From Candidatus Saccharimonadota bacterium (GTDB lineage Bacteria; Patescibacteriota; Saccharimonadia; Saccharimonadales; Saccharimonadaceae), in the NCBI GenBank assembly GCA_017511205.1, contig JAFWLE010000001.1, positions 1-53,791 on the forward strand: DNA of 53,791 nt, given 5' to 3'. Shown here one piece after another: positions 6,884 through 13,813 of this stretch. Position numbers and translations under genes: made by a program. Under the pieces are notes generated by a model. The model was given only the letters and a program-made list of their open reading frames with translations, ran no database searches and was not told the origin of the DNA. Within the stretch, counting starts at the first letter, position 1; each line of letters begins with the position of its first letter.

Positions 6884-8725
6884 TTAGACTTCAGCAGACT
6901 TCAAAGCATTACAATTGGCAGCTAGACGGTTCTTGAAAGCATCTTGAGCCGCCTTTTTATTGTCATTATTGCCAGCCCAGGCATGGAGGGCAGGATCTTG
7001 GAGAGCGCGGGCAAAGGAGAAAGTGACAGGCCAAGGGAATGGCCCGTTTTTGATAACTTCGCTTAAATTTTCTGTAGCTTCTTCAGGAGTTTGACCACCG
7101 GAGAGGAAGACGACGCCAGCTAGTTCGGCCGGGACATGGTTTTTTAGAGTCTCGGCAGTTTTAGCACCAACTTCTTCGGGTGTAGATTTGGTTTCAAATT
7201 GTTTGCCAGCGAGCACCATATTGATTTTGAGAATGCAGGCTTTGAGATTGACTTGAGACTCTTTGAGTTCTTTGAAAAGCGTATCGAGAATTTTTCCGGT
7301 AATCGTACTAGACTTTTCGATAGAGTAATTGCCGTCGTAAACTAGTTCGGGTTCAACAATCGGTACGAGCTCATTATTCTGGCATTTTTTAGCGTATTCG
7401 GCAAGGATACGGCAATTTTCGTTGATAGCCTGATCGGTTGGGGTAAGGAGATTGTCGGATTCATCAAGATGGATTTCAAAAGCGGCACGCCATTTAGCGA
7501 AGCGTAAACCCATTTGGTAGTATTCTTGTAAACGGTTATCTAATCCTTCGAGACCTTTAGTAAATGTTTCATCAGAATCTGGGAATTTTTCTAGGCCTTG
7601 GTCGACTTTGATGCCCGGAATGATGCGTTTGGCGGTAAGGAATTCGGTAAACGTTTGTCCGTTATCGGCAAGTTGACGGGCGGTCTCATCGAAGAGAATT
7701 ACGCCATTTATGTAGTCTTCTAGACCAGGTGTAGTGAAAAAGACATTACGATAATCGCGACGGTTTTCGTAAGTATCATCGATATTTAAGTTTTCGAATT
7801 TTTTGTGAATGGAGCCGCCAGATTCGTCAGCAGCAAGTATACCTTTTGGTTTTAGAACGAGATTTGAGGCAATAAGTTCGAGATTATCGCTGGGCGCTTG
7901 TGGGAGGTTTTCGGCGAGAGATTCTAGCTGTGATAAAGAAAGTGTGGCGTCAAGTTTGGAGCTTTCGACGTTGATCTTGGCGAGCTTTAGACTATCTTCA
8001 ACGGATTTGCCGAGGATGAAACAACCAAGGATAGTGGCGGAAGCGATGGAGTAGAATGAAAGATGAGTTAGAATGTCAACACGTTGTGGCGTAATTGCCA
8101 TAGAGACATTTTGGTAGGAAAAAAGTTGTTCAGAAAGATGGATTAGTTTTTCTTCTGAGATTTGGGTGAGTTTAGGTGCATTTTTTAGATTTTCGCAAAA
8201 AATTAGATCAGCTCTGGATAAAAGATTATTTAGTGTAGGATTTTGGAAATTTTCTAGATAAACAATTAGTTTGGTATTTTTGGATAAATCTAAGTAAGCA
8301 TTGATTTGGCTAAGAGAATCACTGCTAATAAAGGCGGAACGATCAATAAAAATGTAGTCGTAAAATTCAGTCGGAGCGATAAAATGAGTGGGACGAAGAT
8401 TGGTAGGAACAAAATAGCAGGGCTGGTCGTTTGAGATGAGAATATAGCGGTAGGTTTCGGCGGGTTGGTTGGAAGTGAGACCGTCCTCGGTGTTTTTTAA
8501 ATCAGAACCGCTAACAGTTGCTTCTAAAGTGAGTTTGTTTAGGACTTCTAAGGTGACGGCAGCACCGCCGAGACTGGAGTCACGATTGAAAAAATGGTGT
8601 TCACTGGCGTCGAAACTAAGATCAAGCCATTCGGTGGAATTTTGATCAGTTTCAAGATGTTCGGATCTAGTATCGAGATTTAAATAGACATCCTTTAAGA
8701 CATTGCCTACGATTAGAATATGCAT
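6884..8725 (-). CDS. Fusion of a degenerate PfkB-like sugar kinase domain and class I fructose-bisphosphate aldolase
   Basis: The 613-residue protein has two domains. Residues 1-275 resemble PfkB/ribokinase (MHILIVGNVLKDVYLNLD, LGGAAVTLEVLNKL, and a closing helix GKSVEDSLKLAKINVES). However, the DTxGAGD motif with the catalytic Asp is replaced by a segment reading YSIASATILG, so kinase activity is doubtful. Residues 285-613 are a class I aldolase with all key residues visible: LAADESGGSI, GIKVDQG, FAKWRAAFEI, PIVEPELVYDG and the Schiff-base lysine in CILKINMVLAG. The second domain cleaves fructose 1,6-bisphosphate in glycolysis, or condenses triose phosphates. A TATAAT box six bases before the ATG (8737-8732) predicts a leaderless mRNA. 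Confidence 0.9.
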   Translation of the reverse strand: MHILIVGNVLKDVYLNLDTRSEHLETDQNSTEWLDLSFDASEHHFFNRDSSLGGAAVTLEVLNKLTLEATVSGSDLKNTEDGLTSNQPAETYRYILISNDQPCYFVPTNLRPTHFIAPTEFYDYIFIDRSAFISSDSLSQINAYLDLSKNTKLIVYLENFQNPTLNNLLSRADLIFCENLKNAPKLTQISEEKLIHLSEQLFSYQNVSMAITPQRVDILTHLSFYSIASATILGCFILGKSVEDSLKLAKINVESSKLDATLSLSQLESLAENLPQAPSDNLELIASNLVLKPKGILAADESGGSIHKKFENLNIDDTYENRRDYRNVFFTTPGLEDYINGVILFDETARQLADNGQTFTEFLTAKRIIPGIKVDQGLEKFPDSDETFTKGLEGLDNRLQEYYQMGLRFAKWRAAFEIHLDESDNLLTPTDQAINENCRILAEYAKKCQNNELVPIVEPELVYDGNYSIEKSSTITGKILDTLFKELKESQVNLKACILKINMVLAGKQFETKSTPEEVGAKTAETLKNHVPAELAGVVFLSGGQTPEEATENLSEVIKNGPFPWPVTFSFARALQDPALHAWAGNNDNKKAAQDAFKNRLAANCNALKSAEV

Positions 8726-8800
8726 GAGATAATTATAGCATAAGCTTTAAAAAGTAGGAAGAATTAAGAAACATTGAAGAGATGATGTCTAAGATTTATA

Positions 8801-9400
8801 TTATTCAATAGTCTTAGATTTGTATCCTTTATTGTCGGCGTCGATTTTTTTGAGGATAGCGTTGAACCAGTCTGGTTGTTCAGTGTTGCCGCTAGCATAG
8901 CAGGAACCATCGGTAGATGAGATTTCGATGCCCCATGCTACGTCAAGGTCAAAGCTTTCTTTTCCACAATGCTCTAAATCGTTTTCAAAAATATAGTTGA
9001 AAAGTGGGCTAACATCAGTTTCAATGTCTTCTCCATGATAATCGCCTTCCGTATCGAGTGCGTAATAATCTATGTAGTCGCCTTCATCTTCGTCTTTGAC
9101 GATATTAACGTAGTCTTTACCATTATTGTAGGTAATAGCAACATAGTCAATGTCGTTGACGGTGGCTGGTTTGCTAAATTCAGGTTCATCTACGAATTCA
9201 TCTTCTGCCTCAAATGATCCTGCTTCTTCGTCGCTAAATTGGCTTATGGTGTTGTTAACTTGGATGGTGCTGTAGATTCCTAAGCCGACGCCTGCGACGG
9301 CGAGAATCATACAGACAATTAGCACGATTGTAATGGTATGAACGGTGCTTACAAGAGACTTGGCACTTAAGTTCTCTGGTTTTTGATTATCTTCATTCAT
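8801..9400 (-). CDS. Membrane-anchored acidic extracellular protein, unknown
   Basis: This 199-residue protein has a short cytoplasmic N-terminus, one TM helix (residues 22-46, TITIVLIVCMILAVAGVGLG) and a strongly acidic extracytoplasmic domain. The latter contains two cysteines (in DLEHCGKE and DGSCYASG) that could form a disulfide. The pattern VAITYNNGKDYVNIVKD...DYYALDTEGDYHGE suggests a beta-rich fold. I do not recognise the family. A GAGGACC Shine-Dalgarno-like site and an upstream TATAAT indicate a leadered transcript. It lies between the aldolase fusion and the HAD gene on the same strand but is probably transcribed on its own. Confidence 0.65.
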   Translation of the reverse strand: MNEDNQKPENLSAKSLVSTVHTITIVLIVCMILAVAGVGLGIYSTIQVNNTISQFSDEEAGSFEAEDEFVDEPEFSKPATVNDIDYVAITYNNGKDYVNIVKDEDEGDYIDYYALDTEGDYHGEDIETDVSPLFNYIFENDLEHCGKESFDLDVAWGIEISSTDGSCYASGNTEQPDWFNAILKKIDADNKGYKSKTIE

Positions 9401-9487
9401 TGATATTGGTCCTCGATTATATAATTGTTATGTTTATTATACACCAAAAAAGTGAATAAAATAAAAAAATGTAGTAAAAAGTTGATT

Positions 9488-10252
9488 TTATAATACGCCA
9501 AGTATACCGCGAAGTGCATAGGCAGTGTCTTCATGGTTTCTAACGGTGATAGTATCGATACCCATTTTGACGACTGGATAATCATTGCCACCGGGTTGAG
9601 TCATATCGCCAAAGTAGAGAATGTCTTTCTTTTCGACTTTTAGTTCTTCTAATAGATGTGTCATACCGAAGACTTTGTTCATGCCTGGTATCATAGCATT
9701 GATGGAGGTAGTGCCACCGATTTCAAAATCAAATTCCGGAGCGAGTTCTTTGGCACGTTTAACGATTTTTTCACGTTTTTTGTGATCAGGATCCCAAGCG
9801 TATTTGGCCTCAGTGCCAGCTTTTTGGCCGAGGGCGGAAAAAGTAACTTGGGAAAGGCGGTTTTCGATAATTTCGTCGCCGGGTTGTAATTTATCTTCTT
9901 CCCAGTAATTAAGCTCTTTTGCGGCTTGTTCGAGACTAACAGTAATTTTTTGGACTTGTTCATCGGTAAGAGGGAAATTATAGACTTGCTGCCATTCTTT
10001 GCCGTCAAAGCGATAATATTGGGTACCCTGGGCAACAAAAAGATGCAAATGTGTGAGCTCGGTGTCGGTGACGTCGTTTTCTTTGAGACGATCTACGATT
10101 TGGATGAGGAATTGGTCAAATTTTTGACCCGAAATGGGGCAAATCTCGAAGTGGTCGAGACATTTAATAAGTAATTTGGCGATGTCGTCCGTGATGGGCG
10201 TTTTCGCGACGTTTAAAGTTTGGTCTATGTCAAATGCTAAAACTTTTTTCAT
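9488..10252 (-). CDS. HAD-IIB family phosphatase, phosphomannomutase-like
   Basis: This 254-residue HAD-superfamily protein has motif I FDIDQTL at residues 7-13 (two nucleophile/acid aspartates), motif II PISGQ near 40, a cap domain (residues 85-190), the lysine region NKVFGM and motif IV YFGDMTQPGGNDYPV. The IENR...VTFSALG segment and FGD-T-PGGNDYPV resemble eukaryotic-type phosphomannomutases and mannosyl-phosphoglycerate phosphatases, so a sugar-phosphate substrate is likely. Mutase and phosphatase activity cannot be told apart from the sequence. It is divergent to tpiA, and the two promoters share 45 bases. The -10 TATAAT (10267-10262) lies nine bases before the ATG. Confidence 0.8.
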   Translation of the reverse strand: MKKVLAFDIDQTLNVAKTPITDDIAKLLIKCLDHFEICPISGQKFDQFLIQIVDRLKENDVTDTELTHLHLFVAQGTQYYRFDGKEWQQVYNFPLTDEQVQKITVSLEQAAKELNYWEEDKLQPGDEIIENRLSQVTFSALGQKAGTEAKYAWDPDHKKREKIVKRAKELAPEFDFEIGGTTSINAMIPGMNKVFGMTHLLEELKVEKKDILYFGDMTQPGGNDYPVVKMGIDTITVRNHEDTAYALRGILGVL

Positions 10253-10261
10253 AATAATTTG

Positions 10262-10290
10262 ATTATATCATATTCTATTTATGATATAAT
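10262..10290. promoter_or_regulatory. Divergent -10 boxes for the HAD gene and tpiA
   Basis: A minus-strand TATAAT at 10267-10262 serves the HAD gene (nine bases to the ATG), and a plus-strand TATAAT at 10285-10290 serves tpiA (six bases to the ATG). Both predict leaderless or near-leaderless transcripts. No good -35 is visible for tpiA. Confidence 0.7.
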
Positions 10291-10296
10291 GTGGTT

Positions 10297-11067
10297 ATGA
10301 AAACTTATATCGTGGGCAACTGGAAGCTGAATTTCACGGTCGGTGAGGCTTCTATTTATCTTCATAAGCTAATGAAAGCTTTACCAAATTATCGTGATAT
10401 AGAGGTGGTAGTAGCGCCTTCGACCATTGCTTTGCAGCCATTATCTCTGCAAGTTGATCGGCATAAAATAAGATTGGCAGCGCAGAATGCATTCTATCGG
10501 GATTTTGGGGCGTTTACGGGTGAGACGTCGTTCTTGCAGTTAAGTGGGGTGGTGAACTATGCTTTGGTGGGGCATTCGGAACAGAGATATATTTTTGGCG
10601 AAGATGATAAAATGATTGCAAAGAAGACGGCGGCAGCGGTGAGGAATCGAATTCAGCCAATTCTTTGTATTGGCGAAACGGAATCAGAACGGGCGTTTAA
10701 TGAAACGGCAGATGTGATTCGGGATCAGCTACTTGGGGGACTCTCGGAAATTTCTGATGATGACTTAGATAAGGTCTTGATAGCTTATGAGCCGGTATGG
10801 GCAATTTCTTCGACTAAAGTAGCGAAATTGGCGACACCGGATGAAGTAGCGGAAGTGGTAAAGCTCATTCGTAAGACTTTGACAGAAGCCTATGGTAAAA
10901 AAGCGGCAGAGAACGTGCCAGTATTATTTGGTGGGAGCGTTAATCCATCGAATGCAGGGGGCTATCTAACAGTGCCAGGAGTAAATGGACTTTTGGTGGG
11001 TGGTTCGAGTTTGATTCTGAGTGAATTTGTTGATATAATAGAAGTAGCTAAAAGAGTACAATCATGA
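10297..11067 (+). CDS. tpiA: Triosephosphate isomerase
   Basis: TpiA interconverts glyceraldehyde 3-phosphate and dihydroxyacetone phosphate. All catalytic landmarks are present in 256 residues: GNWKLN (catalytic Asn/Lys), VGHSEQR (catalytic His), YEPVWAI (catalytic Glu) and GGSVNPSN (phosphate loop). Loop 6 reads AISSTKVA instead of the usual AIGTGKxA, a modest deviation. The ATG at 10297 is chosen over a GTG two codons upstream because it lies exactly six bases after TATAAT. The stop overlaps the start of the next gene (ATGA), so the two are coupled. It complements the aldolase domain encoded 1.6 kb upstream on the other strand. Confidence 0.95.
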   Translation: MKTYIVGNWKLNFTVGEASIYLHKLMKALPNYRDIEVVVAPSTIALQPLSLQVDRHKIRLAAQNAFYRDFGAFTGETSFLQLSGVVNYALVGHSEQRYIFGEDDKMIAKKTAAAVRNRIQPILCIGETESERAFNETADVIRDQLLGGLSEISDDDLDKVLIAYEPVWAISSTKVAKLATPDEVAEVVKLIRKTLTEAYGKKAAENVPVLFGGSVNPSNAGGYLTVPGVNGLLVGGSSLILSEFVDIIEVAKRVQS

Positions 11068-11819
11068 ATAAAAGATATATAGATTTCGTACCGTCTCAGA
11101 ATAAGACAGCTGCTAGGAAACAAAGTGTTGCGCCTAAGCCAAAGGTATCGAGACCTGTTACGCCAAAAGCGGTTGCGCCAAAGGTGGCCCCAAGGGTGGC
11201 CGCGCCGAGACAGGCAGCATCAAGGCCTGTGGCGCCGAGGACGGTGGCATCAAGGCCTGTTGCACCAAAAGTTGTGCCGCGTCAGGTAGCGCCAAGAGTA
11301 GCGATGTCTAGTCGAGTGACGCCTAGAGCAAATACGTCACAGGCGGTTGCACCGAGAGCTGCAATGTCTAGGACGAGTTTAAGAGAGACTTCGGCTTTAG
11401 GTGAAATTGAAGACTTGAATCAGAGACGATCAGTTAGTAAGGCGGCTGACGAGGAGCTATTAAGGGCAAAAGCGACTAAAGTAAGGGCGACTGCGAATTT
11501 GAAAGCTACTGCAGGTGCTGCTTCTACTAAACCTGTGGAAAAACCTGTGGAAAAGTTAGCGAAAAGTGAGGAGAAATCGACTTTTAAGACACCGAAAACA
11601 CCGTTTATTAATCAAGAAAAAGTAGTAAAAAGACCGCTTTCGAAGAATGTTTATCAGAAACAGGCTAATAAGGTTGCGAAAACTGTAGAGCCGAAGGGGA
11701 CAGTGATTATTGCTAAGCCAGAAAAAGATGCTCACGTGAGCATTGTGGTGACGATTATTATCACGATTATTTTAGGTGCGGCAGCGGGGACGGTGGCGTT
11801 CCTGTTATTGCCAAAATAG
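11064..11819 (+). CDS. Pro/Ala/Arg-rich low-complexity protein with C-terminal membrane anchor
   Basis: The 251-residue protein has a long basic, disordered N-terminal region. Residues 20-105 consist of imperfect repeats of the type RPVAPR/APKV, and a Lys-rich linker follows. One C-terminal TM helix (VSIVVTIIITIILGAAAGTVAF) ends in LLLPK. The bulk should be cytoplasmic and the protein tail-anchored. No enzymatic domain is recognisable. Positive, Pro-rich regions of this kind could bind nucleic acid or the inner face of the membrane, but that is a guess. It is coupled to tpiA by a four-base overlap. The repeats are also visible at DNA level (gcgccgag/gcatcaag alternation), which suggests growth by slippage. 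Confidence 0.7.
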   Translation: MNKRYIDFVPSQNKTAARKQSVAPKPKVSRPVTPKAVAPKVAPRVAAPRQAASRPVAPRTVASRPVAPKVVPRQVAPRVAMSSRVTPRANTSQAVAPRAAMSRTSLRETSALGEIEDLNQRRSVSKAADEELLRAKATKVRATANLKATAGAASTKPVEKPVEKLAKSEEKSTFKTPKTPFINQEKVVKRPLSKNVYQKQANKVAKTVEPKGTVIIAKPEKDAHVSIVVTIIITIILGAAAGTVAFLLLPK

Positions 11820-11844
11820 AGTGATGTGTTATAATTAATGGAAT

Positions 11845-11922
<78 letters not shown>

Positions 11923-11936
11923 TGTTTACAATTTGC

Positions 11937-12011
11937 GCGGGTGTAGTACAGCGGTTAGTATACAAGTTTTCCAAACTTGGGATAGGGTTTCGACCACCCT
12001 CACCCGCACCA
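11937..12011 (+). tRNA. tRNA-Gly (TCC)
   Basis: Acceptor GCGGGTG/CACCCGC, anticodon stem CAAGT/ACTTG with loop TTTCCAA (anticodon TCC, reading GGA), T stem AGGGT/ACCCT and an encoded CCA. It lies 14 bases after tRNA-His and is probably co-transcribed. Its last 21 bases are repeated downstream, see 11991-12125. Confidence 0.95.
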
Positions 12012-12125
12012 ATGCCTCTTAGGAGGCTTTTTTGTCGGGTAGTCGAACCTGACGGTGCGACCACCCTCACCCGCACCAATGCCTCTTAGGAGGCCTTTTT
12101 TGTCGGGTAGTCGAACCTGACGGTG
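11991..12125 (+). repeat. Tandem duplication of tRNA-Gly 3' end plus terminator
   Basis: A 67-base unit (11991-12057) is repeated at once as 12058-12125, with a single extra C before the T tract. Each unit contains the 3' end of tRNA-Gly from within the T loop to CCA, a terminator hairpin GCCTC-TTAG-GAGGC-TTTTTT, and a second hairpin GTCGGGT/ACCTGAC. The second copy has no 5' tRNA half. It is either a simple tandem duplication or the footprint of an element that integrated at the tRNA tail. Confidence 0.9.
12014..12033 (+). terminator. Terminator of the tRNA pair
   Basis: GCCTC-TTAG-GAGGC followed by six T. It begins three bases after the CCA of tRNA-Gly. An identical hairpin with one more stem base is found at 12081-12101 in the duplicated unit. 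Confidence 0.85.
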
Positions 12126-12140
12126 CTTACATACTGAGGT

Positions 12141-12617
12141 TTAATTATTGCTTTTTTTGGTTCCACTGATTTGTAAAATTTGATGCCAATGGTGATGACC
12201 TATTTCGTTATCAAATATTCGAAAAACTTTATAGGATTCGGGTTTTAGAGTGGTATTTTCAAACAGCTTTGCGATTGACTCCTTTGTATATTTTTTCTTT
12301 ACTACTTCATCAGATTTATCAAAAGTATGGATGAAAAACTTTCCGCCGTCTTTGAGATTCTTTTCGATTGTAATAATTAGGGATTCTGGTGCTTTTAGTT
12401 GTTGAATTACGTAATTTGAATAGACAAGGTCGTATGGTGCGTTGGGAGACAGATAAACTTCATTCAGATCCGTTCCGGTTGTGAGGTCAACACCATCGCA
12501 TTTCCATCCCATCTCTTTTAATCCCTTGACGTCGGTTCCGTTGCCGCACCCCAAATCTAGAGCTTTGCCACCTTCGGGGAAGTATTGCAGTATAAACTGT
12601 TTTAATTCTGGATTCAT
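12141..12617 (-). CDS. Class I SAM-dependent methyltransferase
   Basis: The 158-residue protein has a Rossmann methyltransferase fold with SAM motif I ALDLGCGNGTDVKGL (residues 16-30), the acidic post-I GVDLTTGTDL, motif IV YDLVYSNYVIQQL and a beta strand GKFFIHTFDKSD. It resembles small-molecule or tellurite-resistance-type (TehB) methyltransferases, but the substrate cannot be told. The ATG at 12617 is preferred over one five codons upstream because it lies six bases after TATAAT (12629-12624, minus strand). It sits beside the duplicated tRNA-Gly tail, a common place for acquired genes, so transfer is possible. Confidence 0.85.
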   Translation of the reverse strand: MNPELKQFILQYFPEGGKALDLGCGNGTDVKGLKEMGWKCDGVDLTTGTDLNEVYLSPNAPYDLVYSNYVIQQLKAPESLIITIEKNLKDGGKFFIHTFDKSDEVVKKKYTKESIAKLFENTTLKPESYKVFRIFDNEIGHHHWHQILQISGTKKSNN

Positions 12618-12718
12618 GTTTCTATTATACAATAAAAAGGTCAGAGGCGCTTAGATTATACCTCTTAGCTACAACAATTTTATACCTATCCACTAATGAG
12701 TATATTGTGTTTTAAGAG

Positions 12719-12747
12719 TTGACAATTCTTGGTATGTGTGATATAAT
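12719..12747 (+). promoter_or_regulatory. Consensus promoter with GTGTGA extension
   Basis: TTGACA-N17-TATAAT, with the spacer ending in GTGTGA. It drives the leadered coiled-coil gene at 12799, which has GGAGG ten bases before its ATG. The GTGTGA just before the -10 recurs at 13615, 24840 (minus strand) and 47742. Confidence 0.9.
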
Positions 12748-12798
12748 AAAGATATCTGCACGTTAACATATAGACAGCGATTATTCGGAGGTAGTGTA

Positions 12799-13506
12799 AT
12801 GAGTAGAAGGGACGATAAGAAGAATAAAGAGAAGGAATCTGTAGTGGCACCAGCATCTGCGGAGCCTGCGAAATCTGAGTCGGAGAAGTCTGAACCAGTG
12901 AAGTCAGCGCCTGCAAATGCGAAGCCTGAGACAGCAACTCCAGCTGCACCTGCAGCACCTGTAGCAGCTAATGAGAGCTTGGACGAACTCAAAAAACAGC
13001 TTCAGGAGAAAGAGAGGTTGTTAAAGGCTTATGAAAGAGATCTAAAAGAGAAAACCGTGGAAGCAAATAAGCTTGAAAAAGAGCTGAGTGCTGCAAGAAG
13101 GCAGGTTAGCGATCTCCAGGTGATTGGAGATAAAATGAAGAGGGATCATGCTGAAGAGATTAAGAAATTGAGATCAGAAGCGAAGGTTCCTCTGCGTTTG
13201 GCTTCGGAAGAACATCCACAGGTAACGGTTTCGTTCGACAAGTATCTTGAGGAGGTGTCGTTGCTTGATAAAAAGCTTGTGACGGATGCTTGGCAGGAGC
13301 TTGTTAAGAAACTGTATTCCGACATCGATACTGCTAAGACGGAAGTTGAAGTTGCTATGAAGAAGATTCGCGATGATATTGAAAAAGAGATTGCGGATGA
13401 AGAGAAAGCGAGGAAGGAAGAGAAGGAAAGAGCTGAAAGAATCAGTGAGTACAAGAGGAAAGCTGAGTATTATCAGCATAAAATTGAAGAAGAGGAAAAC
13501 AAGTAA
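12799..13506 (+). CDS. Coiled-coil protein with disordered Pro/Ala/Lys N-terminus
   Basis: The 235-residue cytoplasmic protein has residues 1-60 that are disordered and rich in Lys, Ser, Pro and Ala. A long coiled coil follows (62-130, SLDELKKQLQEKERLLKAYE), then a central segment HPQVTVSFDKYLEEVSLLDK and a second very charged helix to the C-terminus (KARKEEKERAERISEYKRK). No known enzymatic domain is seen. Coiled-coil proteins of this shape are often scaffolds or cytoskeletal elements. It has a near-perfect promoter, a strong Shine-Dalgarno sequence and its own terminator at 13528, so it is a monocistronic and probably well expressed gene. Confidence 0.75.
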   Translation: MSRRDDKKNKEKESVVAPASAEPAKSESEKSEPVKSAPANAKPETATPAAPAAPVAANESLDELKKQLQEKERLLKAYERDLKEKTVEANKLEKELSAARRQVSDLQVIGDKMKRDHAEEIKKLRSEAKVPLRLASEEHPQVTVSFDKYLEEVSLLDKKLVTDAWQELVKKLYSDIDTAKTEVEVAMKKIRDDIEKEIADEEKARKEEKERAERISEYKRKAEYYQHKIEEEENK

Positions 13507-13527
13507 ATATCGTTAACGTGCGGAAGG

Positions 13528-13552
13528 GGCCGGTCGATTGACCGGCCTTTTT
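13528..13552 (+). terminator. Rho-independent terminator
   Basis: GGCCGGTC-GATT-GACCGGCC followed by TTTTT, 21 bases after the stop of the coiled-coil gene. Confidence 0.95.
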
Positions 13553-13597
13553 CATTAAGCATAAACTTGATAAGATGTTATTAAAGTGCTGAAACTA

Positions 13598-13626
13598 TTG
13601 ACAAAAAAGCGAAAGTGTGATACAAT
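13598..13626 (+). promoter_or_regulatory. Promoter of the 48-codon gene/membrane protein operon
   Basis: TTGACA-N17-TACAAT, with the spacer ending in GAAAGTGTGA. The leader that follows holds the 48-codon gene at 13667. Confidence 0.9.
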
Positions 13627-13666
13627 GTAGATAGTCTGAGTTTTGGGTGTGTTTTTCGGAGCACAG

Positions 13667-13813
13667 ATGAAACTTAACAACCAAATCATCCCAGATTTCA
13701 AATACACTGAAATCTGTATATATAGAGCTATCAAACAATTCGTTTTTTTGTGTCCCTGGAGTAATCTGGAGGCACAGCCTCCAGAATTTTGTTATTTGGA
13801 GGTGATAAAATGA
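13667..13813 (+). CDS. 48-residue small protein, coupled leader gene
   Basis: An ATG preceded by GGAG (cggagcacag) opens a 48-codon frame beginning MKLNNQIIPDFKYTEIC and ending EFCYLEVIK. Its TGA overlaps the ATG of the next gene as ATGA, and its last codons contain that gene's Shine-Dalgarno sequence GGAGGTGAT. It therefore looks like a real, translationally coupled small gene and not a chance frame. The protein has no membrane segment and three cysteines. Near its end the mRNA forms a perfect hairpin, CTGGAGGC/GCCTCCAG (13766-13784), whose right arm could instead pair with the downstream Shine-Dalgarno site. It may act as a leader peptide controlling the membrane protein. Confidence 0.65.
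   Translation: MKLNNQIIPDFKYTEICIYRAIKQFVFLCPWSNLEAQPPEFCYLEVIK
13766..13784 (+). promoter_or_regulatory. Hairpin able to compete for the downstream ribosome binding site
   Basis: CTGGAGGC-ACA-GCCTCCAG is an 8-bp perfect stem. The arm CCTCCA (13779-13784 region) is also complementary to TGGAGG at 13797-13802, the Shine-Dalgarno site of the gene at 13810. Two exclusive structures are thus possible, depending on ribosome passage through the 48-codon gene. Confidence 0.55.

Noticed and set aside
6528-6925. Frames opposite and parallel to rplY
   Set aside because: They arise from the Ala/Glu repeat codons of the L25 tail (poly-Ser/Ala and poly-Lys readings) and have no start signals.
11937-12125. 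Third tRNA gene in the duplicated unit
   Set aside because: The second unit has only the 3' T-arm to CCA part; no acceptor 5' strand, D arm or anticodon arm precedes it.
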